A stretch of 25,017 bases of DNA from CAVLCC01 sp963624975 (GTDB lineage: Bacteria > Actinomycetota > Coriobacteriia > Coriobacteriales > CADBOM01): NCBI GenBank assembly GCA_963624975.1, contig CAVFRF010000019.1:1-25017 (forward strand), written 5' to 3'. The notes beneath the pieces are model-generated. The model saw only the letters and a list, made by a program, of their open reading frames with translations. It was not told the origin of the DNA and searched no databases. The stretch's first letter is position 1, and each line of letters opens with the position of its first letter. This document shows, piece by piece, positions 1 to 6,784 of this stretch. Both the position numbers and the translations under genes were made by a program.

Positions 1-59
1 TTGAGCTTGACGACCTTGACCGTCTCGCCCTTCTTGGTGTCCCTCAGCGTTCTTGCCAA
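1..59 (-). CDS. feoA: FeoA-like protein, N-terminal fragment (cut by window edge)
   Basis: Only the first 19 codons are visible. They read M-A-R-T-L-R-D-T-K-K-G-E-T-V-K-V-V-K-L, the usual opening of a FeoA SH3-like domain, in which a TLxDxKxGE motif leads into the first beta strand. The start is a TTG at 59..57. It is preceded at nine bases by the ribosome binding site AAGGAGG (complement of 69..75 or so), which fixes the start despite the rare codon. FeoA is a small cytoplasmic partner of the FeoB ferrous iron transporter. The gene lies downstream of a second feoA on the same strand, so feoB may follow beyond the window. Family recognition rests on a short stretch. Confidence 0.6.
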   Translation of the reverse strand, partial: MARTLRDTKKGETVKVVKL

Positions 60-262
60 CTCCCTTGCCCTCCTTTTTGTGATTCTCGTGACTTTCGTCG
101 TTTGCCAAAAATTGCCTACTTGCCAATATGCAAACGCAACGTGTCGTGCCGCATGGGCGTGCCTGCGCATGGCCTGCTCACGCGGCACGGCATCGAAAGC
201 GCTTGTTGCCAGTGTTGGGGACGCGCTCCGAGGTGCGCCCCGAGGTGCGCCCCGGGCGGAAC
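60..262. other. gap between the two feoA genes
   Basis: About 200 bases separate the two feoA genes. The ribosome binding site of the downstream feoA is at its left end. An exact 12-bp tandem duplication (CGAGGTGCGCCC twice, 229..252) lies just after the stop of the upstream feoA. I see no convincing terminator or promoter. The plus-strand reading frames here look non-coding. Confidence 0.5.
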
Positions 263-472
263 CTAGACCGTGATGGACTGCGCGAGGTCGTATCCCACGG
301 CGACCCTCGAGCCCTTCACGTTCACGATGATATTCCTACCCGAATGCGAGACCACGGTGATGGGAGCACCGGGCACGAATCCCAGGTCTTCAAGATGTGC
401 GTGCAGCTTGGCATCGCCCACGATCCTCTTCACGTGGTACTGGCCGTCCTGCTTGATTTCTGCGAGCACCAT
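263..472 (-). CDS. feoA: FeoA family ferrous iron transport accessory protein
   Basis: A 69-residue protein made of a single FeoA SH3-like domain. The typical pattern is clear: HLEDLGFVPGAPITVV, followed by RNIIVNVKGSRVAVGYDLAQSI (LxxLGhxxGxxhxhh, then a glycine, then the final strand AhxxxhAxxI). FeoA proteins act in the cytoplasm with FeoB in GTP-dependent Fe(II) uptake. The ATG at 472 is chosen because AAAGGGG (479..485 on the complement) sits six bases upstream. A longer in-frame start at 538 would lie only about ten bases from the predicted transcription start and has no ribosome binding site. It is the promoter-proximal gene of a unit that continues into a second feoA and probably on to feoB outside the window. 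Tandem feoA genes are known from other iron-uptake operons, so the pairing supports both calls. Confidence 0.85.
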   Translation of the reverse strand: MVLAEIKQDGQYHVKRIVGDAKLHAHLEDLGFVPGAPITVVSHSGRNIIVNVKGSRVAVGYDLAQSITV

Positions 473-554
473 TTTGAACCCCTTTGCAATCAAAAAGCCG
501 TTAGCATTTGCACTTGCTGTAATCACTACTTCCGGCATTGTCTTTACATCGTGA

Positions 555-583
555 ATGTTAGACAGGGAAAACACCAATGTCAA
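555..583 (-). promoter_or_regulatory. sigma-70 type promoter of the feoA unit
   Basis: On the minus strand TTGACA (583..578) is followed after exactly 17 bases by TAACAT (560..555). This is a near-consensus housekeeping promoter. Transcription would start near 548, giving a leader of roughly 75 bases before the feoA start at 472. I do not see a clean DtxR/IdeR or Fur box, although the arms GTTGACA and TGTCTAAC form a loose inverted repeat across the promoter that could hold a regulator. Confidence 0.7.
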
Positions 584-782
584 CCATCGCAAACTTTTTT
601 CTCGGCCATTCGCTGGCCAGCGTTACCCATGGATAACTTAGCGGCTCCAAAGGCTATTATGCGGGCCTGCGCGGTTTGCGCAGTCGTGCTGTGCGACCCC
701 GCATCTGGCGGGTAAAATGGTAGCCAGCAAGCACGCGCATGCACAGGCAAGCACGATCACGTGGGTTGGCGAGGGAGACGCG

Positions 783-2636
783 ATGTCCGACACCAAGCGC
801 GCAAGGCCCGGCAAGCTCTCCTGGAGGAGCCTGCACTACTACCGGCTGGCCACCTCCGGCCACAAGGGGGTGTTCGCGGGCGCCGTGCTGGCGACGCTCG
901 GGCACGTCTTCCTCATCTCGTACGCCAACCCCATCCTGCTGGGGCTCATCGTAGACGCCATCTCCACCACGCAGATCGCAGCCGACCAGGTGATCGCCTT
1001 CTTCGGACCATATATATTGGTGTTCGCCATCGCCAACATCGCGGGGCAGGCATGCGCCAAGCTGCAGGACTACTGCACCTGGAAGCTGCAGATCCTATGC
1101 TCCTACGACCTGTTCACCATGGTGTTCGACGAGCTGTCGCACCAGTCGATGACGTTTCACTCCGACAAGTTCGGCGGGGCGCTTGTGAGCCAGGCGCAGA
1201 AGTTCACCAACGCGTTCTTCATACTGCTCGAGAACTTCATCTACTCCATACTGCCCATCGTGGCGTCGGTGGTGTACATGGTAGTGCTGCTGGTGGCCGA
1301 GGTGCCGCTCTTCGTGGCAATCCTCTCGGCGCTCATGGCCGCCTACATGGTGGTGGCCTACCTGCTGTTCAGCCGCGTGATGCCCATAAACACCGAGGCC
1401 GCCGCCGCGCAGAACGCGCTGTCGGGGGTGCTGTCCGACTCCATCACCAACATCCTCTCGGTCAAGACCTACGGACGCGAGGAGTTCGAGCACAAGGCGT
1501 TCGACGAGGCCAACCGCAAGGTGGTGGCGGTGGACTCCAAGCGCATGCGCATCTCCACCATGAGGGAGGCCGCCACCAGCGCGATCGTGGTGGCCATCAT
1601 GCTGGTGCTGGCGTTCTTCCTGTGCGGAGGCAACGCGTGGTTCGGGGTAAAGGCCAGCACGCTCGTGCTCATGTTTACCTGCACCTACACCACCTCGATG
1701 ATGTTCAACAGCGTGGGTCTGATGATGCAGCAGGTCATCCGCGCGTTCGGAGACGCGCACGCCATGGTGGAGATATTGGAGTCGCCGCGGCTGGTGGACG
1801 ACAAGCCCGGCGCGCCCGATCTCGTGGTGAGCGAGGGCGGTATCGAGATTCGCGGGCTGTGCTTCTCGTACGCCAAGGTGGGGGTTGAGGGCGCGACGCA
1901 TGGGGGCGGCGAACCGGCATCCGACGGCAGGCAGCGCCGCGCCGGCGACGTGTTCGAGGGCTTCGACCTCGCCATACCCGCCGGCCAGAAGCTCGGCCTG
2001 GTGGGCAGGTCGGGTTCGGGCAAGACCACCCTCACCAACCTGATTCTGCGCTTGAACGACATCCAGGGCGGCCAGATCCTGATCGACGGGCAGAACATCG
2101 CCGACGTGACGCAGACGAGCCTGCGCCACCAGATCGCCTACGTGCCGCAGGAGCCGCTGCTGTTCCACCGCACGGTGAGGGAGAACATCGCCTACGGCAA
2201 CCCCGACGCCACCCAGGAGCAGATCGAGGAGGCGGCCCGCATGGCGGAGGCGCTCGCCTTTATAGAGGGGCTGCCCGACGGCTTCGACACCATGGTGGGC
2301 GAACGCGGCGTGAGGCTCTCCGGCGGCCAGCGCCAGCGCATAGCGATCGCCCGCGCCATCGTGGCCGATGCCCCGATCCTGGTGCTCGACGAGGCCACGT
2401 CGGCGCTCGACTCGCAAAACGAGCAGCTGGTGCAGAGCGCGTTGGGCAACCTCATGCAGGGGCGCACCTCGATCGTGGTGGCCCACAGGCTCTCGACCGT
2501 GGCCTCTCTGGACAGGATCGTGGTGCTCGACGAGGGCCGGATCGTGGAGGACGGCACCCACGAAGAGCTGGTGCATGCCGGCGGGGTGTACTCCGACATG
2601 TGGGCGAGGCAAACCGGCGGCATAATGGGAACGTAG
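783..2636 (+). CDS. ABC transporter, fused permease/ATPase (exporter type)
   Basis: A 617-residue half-transporter of the type I ABC exporter family (MsbA/MdlB-like). It would work as a dimer in the cytoplasmic membrane and couple ATP hydrolysis to export of an unknown substrate. The first 320 residues or so hold about six hydrophobic segments. The C-terminal ATPase has Walker A GRSGSGKTT (about 408-416), the signature LSGGQRQR (512-519), Walker B ILVLDE (Asp536, Glu537) and the H-loop His568. The ATG at 783 follows GAGGGAG and gives a normal N-terminus; an in-frame ATG at 717 has no ribosome binding site. An odd feature is a glycine- and charge-rich insert of about 25 residues between the A-loop tyrosine (LCFSYAKV) and the strand leading into Walker A. 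No second half-transporter is adjacent, so a homodimer is likely. The only upstream promoter hint is TAAAAT at 713..718, without a good -35. Confidence 0.9.
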   Translation: MSDTKRARPGKLSWRSLHYYRLATSGHKGVFAGAVLATLGHVFLISYANPILLGLIVDAISTTQIAADQVIAFFGPYILVFAIANIAGQACAKLQDYCTWKLQILCSYDLFTMVFDELSHQSMTFHSDKFGGALVSQAQKFTNAFFILLENFIYSILPIVASVVYMVVLLVAEVPLFVAILSALMAAYMVVAYLLFSRVMPINTEAAAAQNALSGVLSDSITNILSVKTYGREEFEHKAFDEANRKVVAVDSKRMRISTMREAATSAIVVAIMLVLAFFLCGGNAWFGVKASTLVLMFTCTYTTSMMFNSVGLMMQQVIRAFGDAHAMVEILESPRLVDDKPGAPDLVVSEGGIEIRGLCFSYAKVGVEGATHGGGEPASDGRQRRAGDVFEGFDLAIPAGQKLGLVGRSGSGKTTLTNLILRLNDIQGGQILIDGQNIADVTQTSLRHQIAYVPQEPLLFHRTVRENIAYGNPDATQEQIEEAARMAEALAFIEGLPDGFDTMVGERGVRLSGGQRQRIAIARAIVADAPILVLDEATSALDSQNEQLVQSALGNLMQGRTSIVVAHRLSTVASLDRIVVLDEGRIVEDGTHEELVHAGGVYSDMWARQTGGIMGT

Positions 2637-2706
2637 GCCTGGATCTTGCAGCATTGCGCGGCGTGCACCGTTCGCGTGCGCTGCGCTCACATTTTGCATT
2701 CGAGCC

Positions 2707-2733
2707 TTGCAACGCAGTGCGAATGTGTATAAT
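2707..2733 (+). promoter_or_regulatory. promoter of metY
   Basis: A perfect -10 hexamer TATAAT (2728..2733) is preceded by TTGCAA (2707..2712) at a short 15-base spacing. Transcription would begin around 2740, about 270 bases before the metY start. The consensus -10 in a GC-rich background is the main support; the short spacer suggests weak basal activity or help from an activator. Confidence 0.6.
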
Positions 2734-2924
2734 CCTATTTGCCTACTTGAATAGTAGGTTTTACAAAACCAAGAGTCCGGAAGGGGGCTGCCCGGCATGA
2801 ACATCATGCAAGCAACGCGCAAACCGCTCGCAATGCAGGCACCGCGAATGTGCCCGACAACTTTGGAACCTGCGCGAATGTGCGGCTCCCGCAACGCGTT
2901 CGCAAGCGCGTTCATCGTCCGATA

Positions 2925-2989
2925 GCACAGGCAACCAACACTGGCAACCAGCACTGGCGACTAACACAGGCAACCAACACAGACAACCA
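2925..2989 (+). repeat. five tandem 13-bp repeats upstream of metY
   Basis: Five consecutive 13-bp units lie at 2925, 2938, 2951, 2964 and 2977. They read GCACAGGCAACCA, ACACTGGCAACCA, GCACTGGCGACTA, ACACAGGCAACCA and ACACAGACAACCA. The consensus is RCACWGGCAACCA. The array ends 23 bases before the metY ATG, next to the ribosome binding site, so it lies in the untranslated leader. Thirteen bases is not a multiple of three, so the array is not a coding repeat. It may be a repeated regulator or RNA-binding site, or a slippage-prone tract. Confidence 0.9.
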
Positions 2990-3012
2990 ACATCTGATTA
3001 GGAGTTATGCAA

Positions 3013-4302
3013 ATGAGCGACTACAAGTTCGAGACCAAGGCACTTCACGTCGGGCAGGAAGAGGCCGACCCCGTTACCGATGCCCGCGCGGTGCCCATAT
3101 ACCAGACCACGTCGTATGTGTTCCACAACGCGCAGCATGCTGCCGACCGCTTCTCGCTCAAGGATTCGGGCAACATCTACGGCAGGCTCACCAACACCAC
3201 GCAGGAGGTGTTCGAGCAGCGCATCGCAGCGCTCGAGGGTGGCGTGGCCGCGCTCGCGCTGGCATCCGGCGCCGCCGCCATCACGTACACGATCCAGGCG
3301 CTCGCCGCGGCGGGAGACCACGTGGTGATGCAGAAGACGGTGTATGGCGGAACCTACAACCTCATGGCGCACACCCTGCCCGCCTACGGCATCGAGACCA
3401 CGTTCGTGGACGTGCACGACCTCGCCGAGGTGGAAGGCGCCATCAAGCCCAACACCAAGCTCGTGTTCATCGAGACCCTAGGCAACCCCAACTCCGACAT
3501 CCCCGACATCGAGGCGATCTCCAAAATCGCCCACGACCACAAGATTCCCGTGGTCATCGACAACACGTTCGGCACCCCCTACCTCATCCGCCCGCTGGAG
3601 CACGGGGCCGATATCGTGGTGCACTCGGCCACCAAGTTCATCGGCGGCCACGGCACCACCCTGGGCGGCGTGATCGTAGACGGCGGCAAGTTCGACTGGG
3701 AGGCGGCCGACGGCAAGTACCCGCAGCTCACCGAGCCCAATCCCAGCTACCACGGCGTGTCGTTCGTGGGGGCTGCCGGCGCGGCGGCTTTCGTGACCTA
3801 CATCCGCGCCATCATCCTGCGCGACATGGGAGCGTGCATCTCCCCCATCAGCGCCTGGATCCTGCTGCAGGGCACCGAGACCCTGGCCGTGCGCCTCGAC
3901 CGCCACAACGAGAACACCAAGAAGGTCGTCGAGTTCTTGAGCAAGCACCCGGCCGTGGCTTCGGTGAGCCACCCCTCGCTTCCCGACCACCCCGACCATG
4001 AACTGTATACTCGTTACTTCCCCAACGGCGGAGCGTCGATCTTTACCTTCGAGGTCAAGGGCACGCAGGAGCAGGCCTTCAAGTTCATCGACAGCCTCAA
4101 GGTGTTCTCGCTCCTGGCCAACGTGGCCGATGTTAAGAGCCTTGTGGTCCATCCCTACACCACCACGCATGCCGAGCTTTCGCCCGAGGAACTGGCCGAC
4201 GTGAACATCACGCCCACCACGATCAGGCTCTCGATCGGCATCGAGCACGTCGACGACATCATCGCCGACCTCGACCAGGCTCTAAAGGCCTCGCAGGAGT
4301 AG
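3013..4302 (+). CDS. metY: O-acetylhomoserine aminocarboxypropyltransferase (O-acetylhomoserine sulfhydrylase)
   Basis: A 429-residue PLP enzyme of the Cys/Met metabolism family. It makes homocysteine from O-acetylhomoserine and sulfide in the cytoplasm, the direct sulfhydrylation route to methionine. The N-terminus (FETKALHVGQ, then a PIYQTTSYVF motif) and the length fit MetY rather than the shorter MetB/MetC. The PLP-binding lysine is Lys208 in HSATKFIGGHGTTLGG. The substrate-loop motif NIYGRLTNTT and the C-terminal SLVVHPYTTTHAELSPEE are also typical. Two ATGs lie six bases apart. The second (3013) is preferred because AGGAG is eight bases upstream of it and only two from the first. The gene stands alone after a long leader with tandem repeats, so control in the leader is plausible. 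No intrinsic terminator with a U-tract follows. Confidence 0.95.
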   Translation: MSDYKFETKALHVGQEEADPVTDARAVPIYQTTSYVFHNAQHAADRFSLKDSGNIYGRLTNTTQEVFEQRIAALEGGVAALALASGAAAITYTIQALAAAGDHVVMQKTVYGGTYNLMAHTLPAYGIETTFVDVHDLAEVEGAIKPNTKLVFIETLGNPNSDIPDIEAISKIAHDHKIPVVIDNTFGTPYLIRPLEHGADIVVHSATKFIGGHGTTLGGVIVDGGKFDWEAADGKYPQLTEPNPSYHGVSFVGAAGAAAFVTYIRAIILRDMGACISPISAWILLQGTETLAVRLDRHNENTKKVVEFLSKHPAVASVSHPSLPDHPDHELYTRYFPNGGASIFTFEVKGTQEQAFKFIDSLKVFSLLANVADVKSLVVHPYTTTHAELSPEELADVNITPTTIRLSIGIEHVDDIIADLDQALKASQE

Positions 4303-4333
4303 CTACCCGCCAAAAATTGCGCTTAGAACCCTT

Positions 4334-4347
4334 CGTTTGCGCAAACG
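4334..4347. promoter_or_regulatory. perfect 14-bp palindrome upstream of upp
   Basis: CGTTTGCGCAAACG is an exact 14-bp palindrome. It lies just upstream of a plausible -10 (TATCAT, 4354..4359), where the spacer and -35 of an upp promoter would be. A repressor dimer bound here would block that promoter. No -35 better than TTCGTT was found, so the promoter itself is tentative. Confidence 0.45.
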
Positions 4348-4371
4348 CTGGAGTATCATGTTTCGCAGTGC

Positions 4372-4401
4372 ATTCGCGCCTCCTTGCGGGGAGGCGCGAA
4401 T
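4372..4401 (+). other. perfect 12-bp hairpin in the upp leader
   Basis: ATTCGCGCCTCC (4372..4383) pairs perfectly with GGAGGCGCGAAT (4390..4401) around the six-base loop TTGCGG. No U-run follows, so it is not a standard intrinsic terminator. It lies between metY and upp, 40 bases before the upp start. It could be a U-less terminator for metY, or an RNA structure acting on upp expression or mRNA stability. Confidence 0.7.
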
Positions 4402-4441
4402 TCTGCGCCAACGCATTTCCGCATTCTCGAAAGGACTCCCA

Positions 4442-5071
4442 ATGAGCAAAGTCGTGGTGATGGACCATCCGCTTATCCAGCACAAGATCGGAATTCTGCG
4501 CAGGAAGGAAACCTCGTCGAAGGACTTCCGCGAGCTTACCGGCGAAATCGCATCGCTGATGTGCTACGAGGCCACGCGCGACCTCCCCACCGAGGATGTG
4601 GAAATCGAGACGCCCATCTGCAAGACCGTGGCCAAGCAGCTTTCGGGCAAGAAGCTCGCCGTGGTGCCGATCCTGCGCGCCGGACTCGGCATGGTCGACG
4701 GCATGCTGGCCATGATCCCCGCAGCACGCGTGGGCTTCATCGGCCTCTACCGCGACGAGGAGACCTTCGAGCCGCACGAGTACTTCTGCAAGCTGCCCGA
4801 AGACGTGGCCGAGCGCGAGGTGATCGTGGTGGACCCGATGCTGGCAACCGGCGGTTCTGCCGTGGCCGCTCTCGACATGCTCAAGCAGCACGGCGTGAAG
4901 CACGCCCGCCTCGTGTGCATGGTGGCGGTGCCCGGCGGCATCGAGAAGTTCACCTCCTCTCACCCCGACGTGGACCTCTATGTGGGAGCCGTGGACGACC
5001 ACCTCAACGAGCACGCGTACATCGTGCCCGGCCTGGGCGATGCCGGAGACAGGATCTTTGGCACCAAATAG
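4442..5071 (+). CDS. upp: uracil phosphoribosyltransferase
   Basis: A 209-residue enzyme, the normal length for UPRT. It converts uracil and PRPP to UMP and pyrophosphate in the cytoplasm, the key step of uracil salvage. The PRPP-binding loop is DPMLATGGSA (131-140), preceded by hydrophobic VIVV. The other family blocks are also present: HPLIQHKIGILR near the N-terminus, PILRAGLGMVDGM (76-88) and the C-terminal PGLGDAGDRIFGT. The ATG at 4442 follows AAAGGA at a good distance; a longer in-frame start at 4337 lies upstream of the leader hairpin and adds residues not found in the family. It is followed by a terminator and then the uracil permease gene, so import and phosphoribosylation of uracil are encoded side by side. 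Confidence 0.97.
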   Translation: MSKVVVMDHPLIQHKIGILRRKETSSKDFRELTGEIASLMCYEATRDLPTEDVEIETPICKTVAKQLSGKKLAVVPILRAGLGMVDGMLAMIPAARVGFIGLYRDEETFEPHEYFCKLPEDVAEREVIVVDPMLATGGSAVAALDMLKQHGVKHARLVCMVAVPGGIEKFTSSHPDVDLYVGAVDDHLNEHAYIVPGLGDAGDRIFGTK

Positions 5072-5080
5072 TTCAAATTA

Positions 5081-5114
5081 GCCCGATGCCACTGCTGCCG
5101 GCATCGGGCTTTTT
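5081..5114 (+). terminator. intrinsic terminator between upp and uraA
   Basis: GCCCGATGCC (5081..5090) pairs perfectly with GGCATCGGGC (5100..5109) around a nine-base loop and is followed by five T. It begins nine bases after the upp stop and ends 33 bases before the uraA start. There is little room for a separate uraA promoter, so uraA is probably transcribed by read-through of this terminator. Confidence 0.9.
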
Positions 5115-5147
5115 GCGTATAGGAAACGTTTTTATGGAGGGAGTTTA

Positions 5148-6587
5148 ATGGCCAAGCAAGACAAGGTTTCCGTCTCGGACATCCCGGAGGAAGGCATCTA
5201 CGATGCCACCAAGCTGGGCGGAGGCCGCATGACCGTGCTGGGTATCCAACACATGTTCGCGATGTTCGGTGCCACGATCCTGGTACCGATCCTCACAGGA
5301 CTGAGCGTTTCGTCGACGCTGCTGTTCGCGGGAGTGGGAACGCTGCTCTTCCACTTCCTTACCAAGCGCAAGGTCCCCGCGTTCCTGGGCTCTTCGTTCG
5401 CGTTCATCGCGGGCTACGCCGCCATCGCGCCCAACCAGGAGCCCGAGCTTCTGCCCTACGCGTGCATCGGCGTGTTCTGCGCGGGCTTCGTGTACCTGAT
5501 CCTCGCGGCGCTGTTCAAGGGATTCGGCCCCAAGAAGGTCATGAGGTACTTCCCGCCCGTGGTCACCGGCCCCATCGTGATCGCCATCGGCCTCATCCTG
5601 GCAGGATCGGCCATCACCAACTGCGAGACCTGCTGGCCCATCGCCATCGTGGCCATCGTGATCATCGTGGTGTGCAACATCTTCGGACGCGGCATGATTA
5701 AGATCATCCCCATCCTCTGCGGCGTGGTAGGATCCTACATCGTGGCCGCGTGCTGCGGCATGGTGGACTTCTCCAGCGTTGCCGAGGCTGCATGGATCGG
5801 TGCGCCGTTTGCATTCGAGAACACCGCCTTCGCAGTGTTCCAGAATCCCGACACCGGCCTGATCATCACCGCGATCATCACGATCGTGCCGCTGGCGTTT
5901 GCCACGGTGATCGAGCACATCGGCGACATCTCGGCCATCAGCTCCACCTGCAACCGCAACTACATCGCCGACCCCGGCCTGCATAGGACGCTTCTGGGCG
6001 ACGGCCTGGCCACCATGCTCGCCGCGTTGTTCGGCGCACCGGCCAACACCACCTACGGCGAGAACACCGGCGTGCTGGCGCTCACCAGGATCTTCGACCC
6101 GCGCGTGATCCGCATCGCCGCATGCTTCGCCATCGTGTTCTCGTTCTGCCCCAAGTTCGCGGCGCTCATCGGCGCCATGCCCTCGGCCACCATCGGCGGC
6201 GTTTCGATGGTGCTCTACGGCATGATCTCGGGCGTCGGCATCCGCAACCTCGTGGAGAACAAGACCGACCTCGAGAAGAGCCGCAACGTGCTGATCGTGG
6301 CCCTCACCCTCGTGCTCGCCCTGGGCATCGCCTACAGCGGATCGGGCAGCATCGAGTTCGAAGTCGCAGGCGTGACCATCGGCCTCTCCGGCCTGGCAGT
6401 GGGGTCGCTCGTGGGCATCCTGCTCAACGCCATCCTGCCCGGCAAGGACTTCGAGTTCGACGACACCCTGCGCGGCGAGCCGGTCTCGCTCGAGAGCGGC
6501 TACGGTGCAGCGAGCGGCATCCCGACCCCTCAGCCCGCGGAGGCCGAAGCGGCTGACGAGGACTCGGAAGCCGCAACGACGGCGTAG
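5148..6587 (+). CDS. uraA: uracil permease, NCS2 (nucleobase:cation symporter) family
   Basis: A 479-residue integral membrane protein of the NCS2/UraA fold, with a hydrophobic pattern consistent with about 14 transmembrane segments. It imports uracil with protons across the cytoplasmic membrane. The two substrate-site glutamates expected for UraA are visible: Glu256 in FATVIEHIGDISA and Glu305 in TTYGENTGVLALT. The N-terminal block LGIQHMFAMFGATILVPILTG and the region PAFLGSSFAFI are also characteristic. The C-terminus ends in an alanine- and glutamate-rich hydrophilic tail of about 50 residues that is probably cytoplasmic. The ATG at 5148 follows GGAGGGAG. It sits directly after the upp terminator, pairing transport with salvage; xanthine or urate transport is less likely given that neighbour. 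Confidence 0.93.
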   Translation: MAKQDKVSVSDIPEEGIYDATKLGGGRMTVLGIQHMFAMFGATILVPILTGLSVSSTLLFAGVGTLLFHFLTKRKVPAFLGSSFAFIAGYAAIAPNQEPELLPYACIGVFCAGFVYLILAALFKGFGPKKVMRYFPPVVTGPIVIAIGLILAGSAITNCETCWPIAIVAIVIIVVCNIFGRGMIKIIPILCGVVGSYIVAACCGMVDFSSVAEAAWIGAPFAFENTAFAVFQNPDTGLIITAIITIVPLAFATVIEHIGDISAISSTCNRNYIADPGLHRTLLGDGLATMLAALFGAPANTTYGENTGVLALTRIFDPRVIRIAACFAIVFSFCPKFAALIGAMPSATIGGVSMVLYGMISGVGIRNLVENKTDLEKSRNVLIVALTLVLALGIAYSGSGSIEFEVAGVTIGLSGLAVGSLVGILLNAILPGKDFEFDDTLRGEPVSLESGYGAASGIPTPQPAEAEAADEDSEAATTA

Positions 6588-6637
6588 CGCAGCGACGGTG
6601 CTGCCTGAAACCGGCGCTGATCGACAAGCTCATTGCA

Positions 6638-6684
6638 ATAGAAGCCCACTCCTCAACGCAACTCGAGGAGTGGGCTTCTATTTT
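6638..6684 (+). terminator. strong intrinsic terminator after uraA
   Basis: A perfect 17-bp stem (ATAGAAGCCCACTCCTC at 6638..6654 with its complement at 6665..6681) encloses a ten-base loop and runs into TTTT. It ends the upp-uraA transcripts. Read on the minus strand it has only a weak T-tract, so it may partly stop the opposing gene as well. It also marks the left edge of the AT-richer accessory segment. Confidence 0.92.
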
Positions 6685-6784
6685 GGAACTGTAGTCAGTT
6701 TGCCCATAACTTGCGATTACTGTTGTTGAGAGACCGGCAGAATACCCGTTCATTGGCAATCGTCAGCCTTACCCAACCCCAAGC

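Larger units (their letters stand above)
2637..3012 (+). other. long intergenic leader before metY
   Basis: This 376-base gap holds no credible gene. It contains a near-consensus promoter at 2707..2733 and a small hairpin CCTACT/AGTAGG (2742..2747 with 2753..2758). A second hairpin GCATGA/TCATGC lies near 2798..2812. There are three copies of GCGAATGTG (2719..2727, 2844..2852, 2874..2882), the last two exactly 30 bases apart as part of the 11-mer CGCGAATGTGC. Five tandem 13-bp repeats lie at 2925..2989. A transcript starting near 2740 would have a leader of about 270 bases, long enough for attenuation or a riboswitch. Confidence 0.6.

Noticed and set aside
229..252. Exact 12-bp tandem duplication after the upstream feoA
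   Set aside because: Two copies only, in GC-rich DNA, with no link to a gene or a signal; probably a slippage event.
1..273. Plus-strand open frame at the left edge
   Set aside because: It is antisense to the feoA fragment and its ribosome binding site, and its second half is compositionally odd with no family pattern.
1095..2954. Minus-strand open frame of about 619 codons opposite the ABC transporter
   Set aside because: His- and Arg-rich shadow; the plus strand carries all ABC ATPase motifs.
2925..2989. CRISPR-like array
   Set aside because: Units are contiguous 13-mers without spacers and no cas gene is present; the 11-bp array at 8308..8384 is excluded on the same grounds.
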